Source of the DNA: Streptosporangium album
Lineage (GTDB): Bacteria > Actinomycetota > Actinomycetes > Streptosporangiales > Streptosporangiaceae
Direction: 5' to 3'
Length of the DNA stretch: 64,000 nucleotides
Assembly: GCF_014203795.1 (NCBI RefSeq)
Contig: NZ_JACHJU010000005.1
Span: forward strand, 248,001-312,000
The position numbers and the translations under genes are program-made. Under the pieces are notes generated by a model, which saw only the letters and a list, made by a program, of their open reading frames with translations, was not told where the DNA came from and did no database searches. Shown one piece after another: positions 59,878 to 64,000 of this stretch (positions are counted from its first letter, which is position 1; each line of letters starts with the position of its first letter).

Positions 59878-59887
59878 CCTGATCGCC

Positions 59888-60298
59888 ATGGACATCACCA
59901 TTCACACGAGCTTCCTCCCGCACGACGACCCGGACGCCTCCCTGGCCTTCTACCGCGACACCCTCGGCTTCGAGGTCCGCAGCGACGTCGGACACGGCAA
60001 GATGCGCTGGATCACGGTCGGCCCCGCCGGCCAGCCCGGCACGTCCATCCTCCTGGCGCCGCCGGCCGCCGACCCCGGCATCACCGACGACGAGCGCCGC
60101 ACCATCGCCGAGATGATGGCCAAGGGCACCTACGGCTGGATCCTGCTGGCCACCGCCGATCTCAACGGCACCTTCGAGAAGCTGCAGGCCGGCGACGCCG
60201 AGGTCGTCCAGGAGCCGACCGAGCAGCCGTACGGCATCCGCGACTGCGCCTTCCGCGACCCCGCGGGCAACCTGATCCGCATCCAGGAGCTGCGCTAG
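59888..60298 (+). CDS. VOC family (glyoxalase/bleomycin-resistance) protein
   Basis: A 136-residue vicinal-oxygen-chelate protein with two beta-alpha-beta-beta-beta modules: HTSFLPHDDPDASLAFYRDT, LGFEVRSDVGHGKMRWITVG and GTYGWILLATADLNGTFEKL, QEPTEQPYGIRDCAFRDPAG, NLIRIQEL. Such proteins bind or modify drugs or methylglyoxal-type compounds. Located 10 bp after the AraC gene; ATG start. Together with the downstream UvrA2-like gene it forms a likely resistance cassette. Confidence 0.92.
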   Translation: MDITIHTSFLPHDDPDASLAFYRDTLGFEVRSDVGHGKMRWITVGPAGQPGTSILLAPPAADPGITDDERRTIAEMMAKGTYGWILLATADLNGTFEKLQAGDAEVVQEPTEQPYGIRDCAFRDPAGNLIRIQELR

Positions 60299-60421
60299 CC
60301 GTCCGGCGATCGCAGCCATGACCTGTGCAGACGGCACCGTGAAGGAGCCCGCGCACGACATCGGTGGCGGCCGCCTGGTGGCACCGTCACCGACCCCGAT
60401 GGCAACACAGATGGAGACACG

Positions 60422-62818
<2,397 letters not shown>

Positions 62819-63196
62819 CCGAGGCCCTCGCGGACACCGTGAGATGAGTTCTCTCATCTGTTTCGACTCGTCCCACTCGACTGCTGTTGAGACATGTTGA
62901 CGCAGGCCGAGTTGCCGTCCCGATGACTTCCCACCGTCAGCGGCTGCGTCACGCGGCACAGGTCAGCTGGTCGCCTCAGGGATTCGGTGAAGGTGCAGGA
63001 ACCGGGTGTCCGGTTCGATGCGGATCGCCTAAGTCCACATCTGAACAGGGAGTCCCGGTGCCTACGGTGCCATCGTCGTTCATCGAAAACCTCCAGCGTG
63101 GAGACCCTGGGCTTTGGCCCTGGGGAGGAAACGCGGCGCGGTGCCGCACGGTTTGAATCGAACATGCGCGCGATTTTCAGCTGATCGTTCGGTACG
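62819..63196. other. Intergenic, probable left end of the TnpB element
   Basis: No gene is recognised. A small hairpin GAGATGAG..CTCATC lies just after the UvrA stop and may terminate it. GCGGCGCGGTGCCGC near 63137 is a short stem-loop upstream of tnpB that could be part of an IS200/IS605-type left end; this is speculative. Confidence 0.35.
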
Positions 63197-64000
63197 ATGC
63201 GAGGCGTGGCGCAGATCGTGAAGCGGGCGTTCAAGTTCCGCTTCTACCCGACCCCCGAGCAGGCCGATGAGCTTGCCCGGACGTTCGGCTGCGTCCGCCT
63301 CGTCTACAACAAGGCCCTGCAGGAGCGGACCCGCGCCTACCGGTCGGAAGGCCGCAAGGTCTCCTACGTGGAATCGTCGGCCGCGCTGACGGAGTGGAAA
63401 CGCACCGAGGAGCTGGATTTCCTGGCCGAGGTGTCGTCGGTGCCGTTGCAGCAGGCGTTGCGGCACCTGCAGACGGCGTTTGCGAACTTCTTCGCCCAGC
63501 GGGCCGGGTACCCGGCGTTCAAGTCCCGGAAGAAGTCCCGGCTGTCGGCCGAGTACACTCGCTCGGCGTTCCGCTACCACGACGGGCGGCTCACCCTGGC
63601 GAAGATGGACGCCCCGCTGAACATCGTGTGGTCGCGCCCGCTGCCCGAGGGGGCCGATCCGTCCACGGTGACCGTGTCGAAGGACGCGGCCGGGCGCTGG
63701 TCGGTGTCGATCCTGTGTGAGGACACCGTCCGGCCTCTGGACCCGACCTCGGACATGGTCGGGGTGGACGCCGGGATCACCGCGCTGGTCACCCTGTCGC
63801 GTCCGATTCCGGGCGTGACCGACGACGACGGCAAGGTCACCAACCCCCGCCACGAACGCGCCGACCGCAGGAGACTCGCCCGCGCGCAGCGGATACCGGC
63901 CCGCAAGGAGAAGGGGTCGGCGAATCGGGACAGGGCGAGGGTGAAGGTCGCCCGGGTGCATGCCCGGATCACCGACCGTCGCCGCGATGTCCTGCACAAG
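63197..64000 (+). CDS. tnpB: TnpB RNA-guided endonuclease (IS200/IS605 OrfB), partial
   Basis: The frame is open to the window end (268 codons). Start MRGVAQIVKRAFKFRFYPTP with EQADELARTFGCVRLVYNKA is the OrfB_IS605 N-terminal domain; GYPAFKSRKKSRLSAEYTRS is the basic segment that precedes the RuvC-like nuclease, and MVGVDAGITALVTLSRP carries the first catalytic Asp. NPRHERADRRRLARAQRIPA starts the helical RNA/DNA-contact region. TnpB cuts DNA guided by an RNA made from the right end of its element, which lies outside the window. No tnpA transposase is seen upstream. ATG at 63197; a GTG at 63206 is also possible. Confidence 0.9.
   Translation, partial: MRGVAQIVKRAFKFRFYPTPEQADELARTFGCVRLVYNKALQERTRAYRSEGRKVSYVESSAALTEWKRTEELDFLAEVSSVPLQQALRHLQTAFANFFAQRAGYPAFKSRKKSRLSAEYTRSAFRYHDGRLTLAKMDAPLNIVWSRPLPEGADPSTVTVSKDAAGRWSVSILCEDTVRPLDPTSDMVGVDAGITALVTLSRPIPGVTDDDGKVTNPRHERADRRRLARAQRIPARKEKGSANRDRARVKVARVHARITDRRRDVLHK

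Noticed and set aside
62854..63234. A 126-codon minus-strand frame before tnpB
   Set aside because: Overlaps the tnpB start and has irregular, Arg/Ser-rich composition typical of a shadow frame.

Overview
This window is high-GC actinomycete DNA. Codon use, GTG starts, ATGA/GTGA gene overlaps, an ECF sigma factor with a SnoaL-like tail, MmyB-type and TetR regulators and many IS families known from filamentous actinomycetes all point to a Streptosporangiaceae/Streptomycetaceae-like genome. I cannot name the species. No tRNA, rRNA or CRISPR array was recognised.

Region 1 (1-31 kb) is a dense mobile-element region. It opens with an ECF sigma factor and a set of small plasmid/prophage-like genes. 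One of these is cut by a 994-bp transposase-less Tn3-type element (3303-4296) with a perfect 5-bp target duplication (ATGGA), a DUF2809 cargo gene and a loxP-like site; removing it restores one open frame. Next is a type ISP restriction enzyme cut down to its C-terminus, abutting an IS1182 element (5300-9352) whose transposase is itself split by a group II intron (6789-8946) at exact, frame-restoring boundaries. An aldo/keto reductase faces an MmyB-type regulator. An IS256 element carries a HAD-type passenger gene, and an IS66 transposase follows. A secreted PAF-acetylhydrolase-like lipase is split by an IS3 element (3-bp TSD CCT) and an IS5/ISL2-type element (3-bp TSD ACT); removing both gives exactly 407 codons. 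An intact ISAs1 element (8-bp TSD CCGCCGGC), a MarR/methyltransferase pair, remnants of integrase, IS630, IS21, IS3 and NF041680-type transposases, an intact IS1634 and a 211-bp MITE complete this part. An HTH-transmembrane-pseudoglycosidase protein and a small secreted protein sit among them.

Region 2 (31-40.6 kb) mixes active and decaying chromosomal genes: an ABM monooxygenase, a damaged secreted S8 protease next to a damaged HTH regulator, a serine beta-lactamase-like membrane enzyme, and an ABC exporter (ATPase plus permease) beside a two-component pair whose kinase has lost its ATP-binding core while the regulator is intact.

Region 3 (40.6-48.1 kb) is one tightly overlapping minus-strand operon: peptide-type ABC importer (binding lipoprotein, two permeases, fused double ATPase), an LLM flavin monooxygenase, two CMD/AhpD-like proteins and a frameshifted VOC protein. 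It looks like uptake plus oxidative breakdown of an unknown small substrate.

Region 4 (48.7-64 kb) has regulators and export/resistance functions: a SnoaL-like protein, a TetR regulator with three phased repeats upstream, a two-component system facing a three-gene ABC exporter operon across a strong inverted repeat, a TetR with a 33-bp palindrome followed by a cytochrome P450, an AraC-VOC-UvrA2 cassette, and a TnpB RNA-guided nuclease gene running off the end. Several fossils here and in region 2 share one pattern: both ends of the gene are present and the middle is missing.
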